5,902 nucleotides of DNA from an uncultured Bacteroidales bacterium (GTDB taxonomy: Bacteria > Bacteroidota > Bacteroidia > Bacteroidales > Bacteroidaceae): assembly GCA_902803195.1 (NCBI GenBank), contig CADCOX010000353.1, positions 1 through 5,902 of the forward strand. The letters run 5' to 3'. The notes under the pieces were generated by a model. The model searched no databases and was not told where the DNA came from. It saw only the letters and a program-made list of their open reading frames with translations. Both the position numbers and the translations under genes were made by a program. Below are positions 5,723 to 5,902 of the stretch, piece by piece (positions within the stretch are counted from its first letter, which is position 1; each line of letters starts with the position of its first letter).

Positions 5723-5902
5723 AATTCTCTACCGCATCTATCTCTGCATTTTCGGCTCATTGGCTCGACTGCCCTTGTCGTGGCTCTTTGTGCTGAGCGA
5801 TGGGCTGTGCTGGTTGATGATACACGTCCTACACTATCGTCGCCGTGTCGTTCGCAAGAACCTCCTACGCGTTTTCCCCAATGCATCAGATGCTGAGCGA
5901 CA
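5712..5902 (+). CDS. Lipid A late acyltransferase (LpxL/HtrB-like) family protein, N-terminal part, truncated by window edge
   Basis: Sixty-three codons are visible, starting MKDKILYRIYLCIFGSLARL. A hydrophobic segment (about 5-40) fits an N-terminal membrane anchor. It is followed by HYRRRVVRKNLLRVFPNASD (41-60), which matches the family pattern YRRxVVxxNLxxxFP. In the family the catalytic H-x4-D/E motif comes later, beyond the window. The ATG lies inside the last codons of waaA with an 11-bp overlap, implying one transcript and coupled translation. Such enzymes add a secondary acyl chain to Kdo-lipid A, the step after WaaA, so the pairing supports the call. The particular acyl donor and position are unknown. 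Confidence 0.85.
   Translation, partial: MKDKILYRIYLCIFGSLARLPLSWLFVLSDGLCWLMIHVLHYRRRVVRKNLLRVFPNASDAER

Overview
The window looks like a chromosomal segment from a member of the Bacteroidales, most likely Prevotella-like. Three things point there. Candidate promoters carry the Bacteroidetes -7 box TAnnTTTG. Most genes have A/T-rich upstream regions with no Shine-Dalgarno sequence. The glycine cleavage P-protein is split into two subunits, and the protein sequences resemble Bacteroidales families. Base composition is near balanced in the genes and very AT-rich in one intergenic stretch. The genus is inferred without a database search.

Minus strand, read from right to left: a lipoate/octanoate-protein ligase family gene (4316-3597), gcvT (3537-2434), gcvH (2427-2050), a 259-bp AT-rich interval, gcvPA (1790-444), and gcvPB starting at 447 and running off the left edge. 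Together these encode the glycine cleavage system apart from the L-protein (Lpd), plus an enzyme that could attach lipoyl or octanoyl groups to GcvH. gcvT and gcvH are 6 bp apart. gcvPA and gcvPB overlap by 4 bp (ATGA), with a strong ribosome binding site inside the end of gcvPA.

The interval 1791-2049 is the most unusual part. It holds what reads as the deleted remains of a small four-helix-bundle (S23/23S-intervening-sequence, Avd-like) protein gene. The start and end of the protein are recognisable, in different frames, and the middle is missing. Arrays of a 12-bp AT-rich motif flank it in opposite orientations. A GC-rich hairpin with a T-rich tail coincides with the remnant's stop codon and looks like a minus-strand terminator. 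A candidate promoter for gcvPA lies just beyond it, so the operon may be split into two transcription units here.

Plus strand, divergent from the ligase gene: waaA/kdtA (Kdo transferase, 4460-5722), overlapping by 11 bp a lipid A late acyltransferase family gene (5712 to the right edge). These act in successive steps of lipid A-Kdo assembly. The 143-bp divergent region 4317-4459 has one -7-like box facing each way.

No tRNA, rRNA, CRISPR array, intact insertion sequence or glycine riboswitch was seen. Apart from the remnant element, the region is ordinary housekeeping content.
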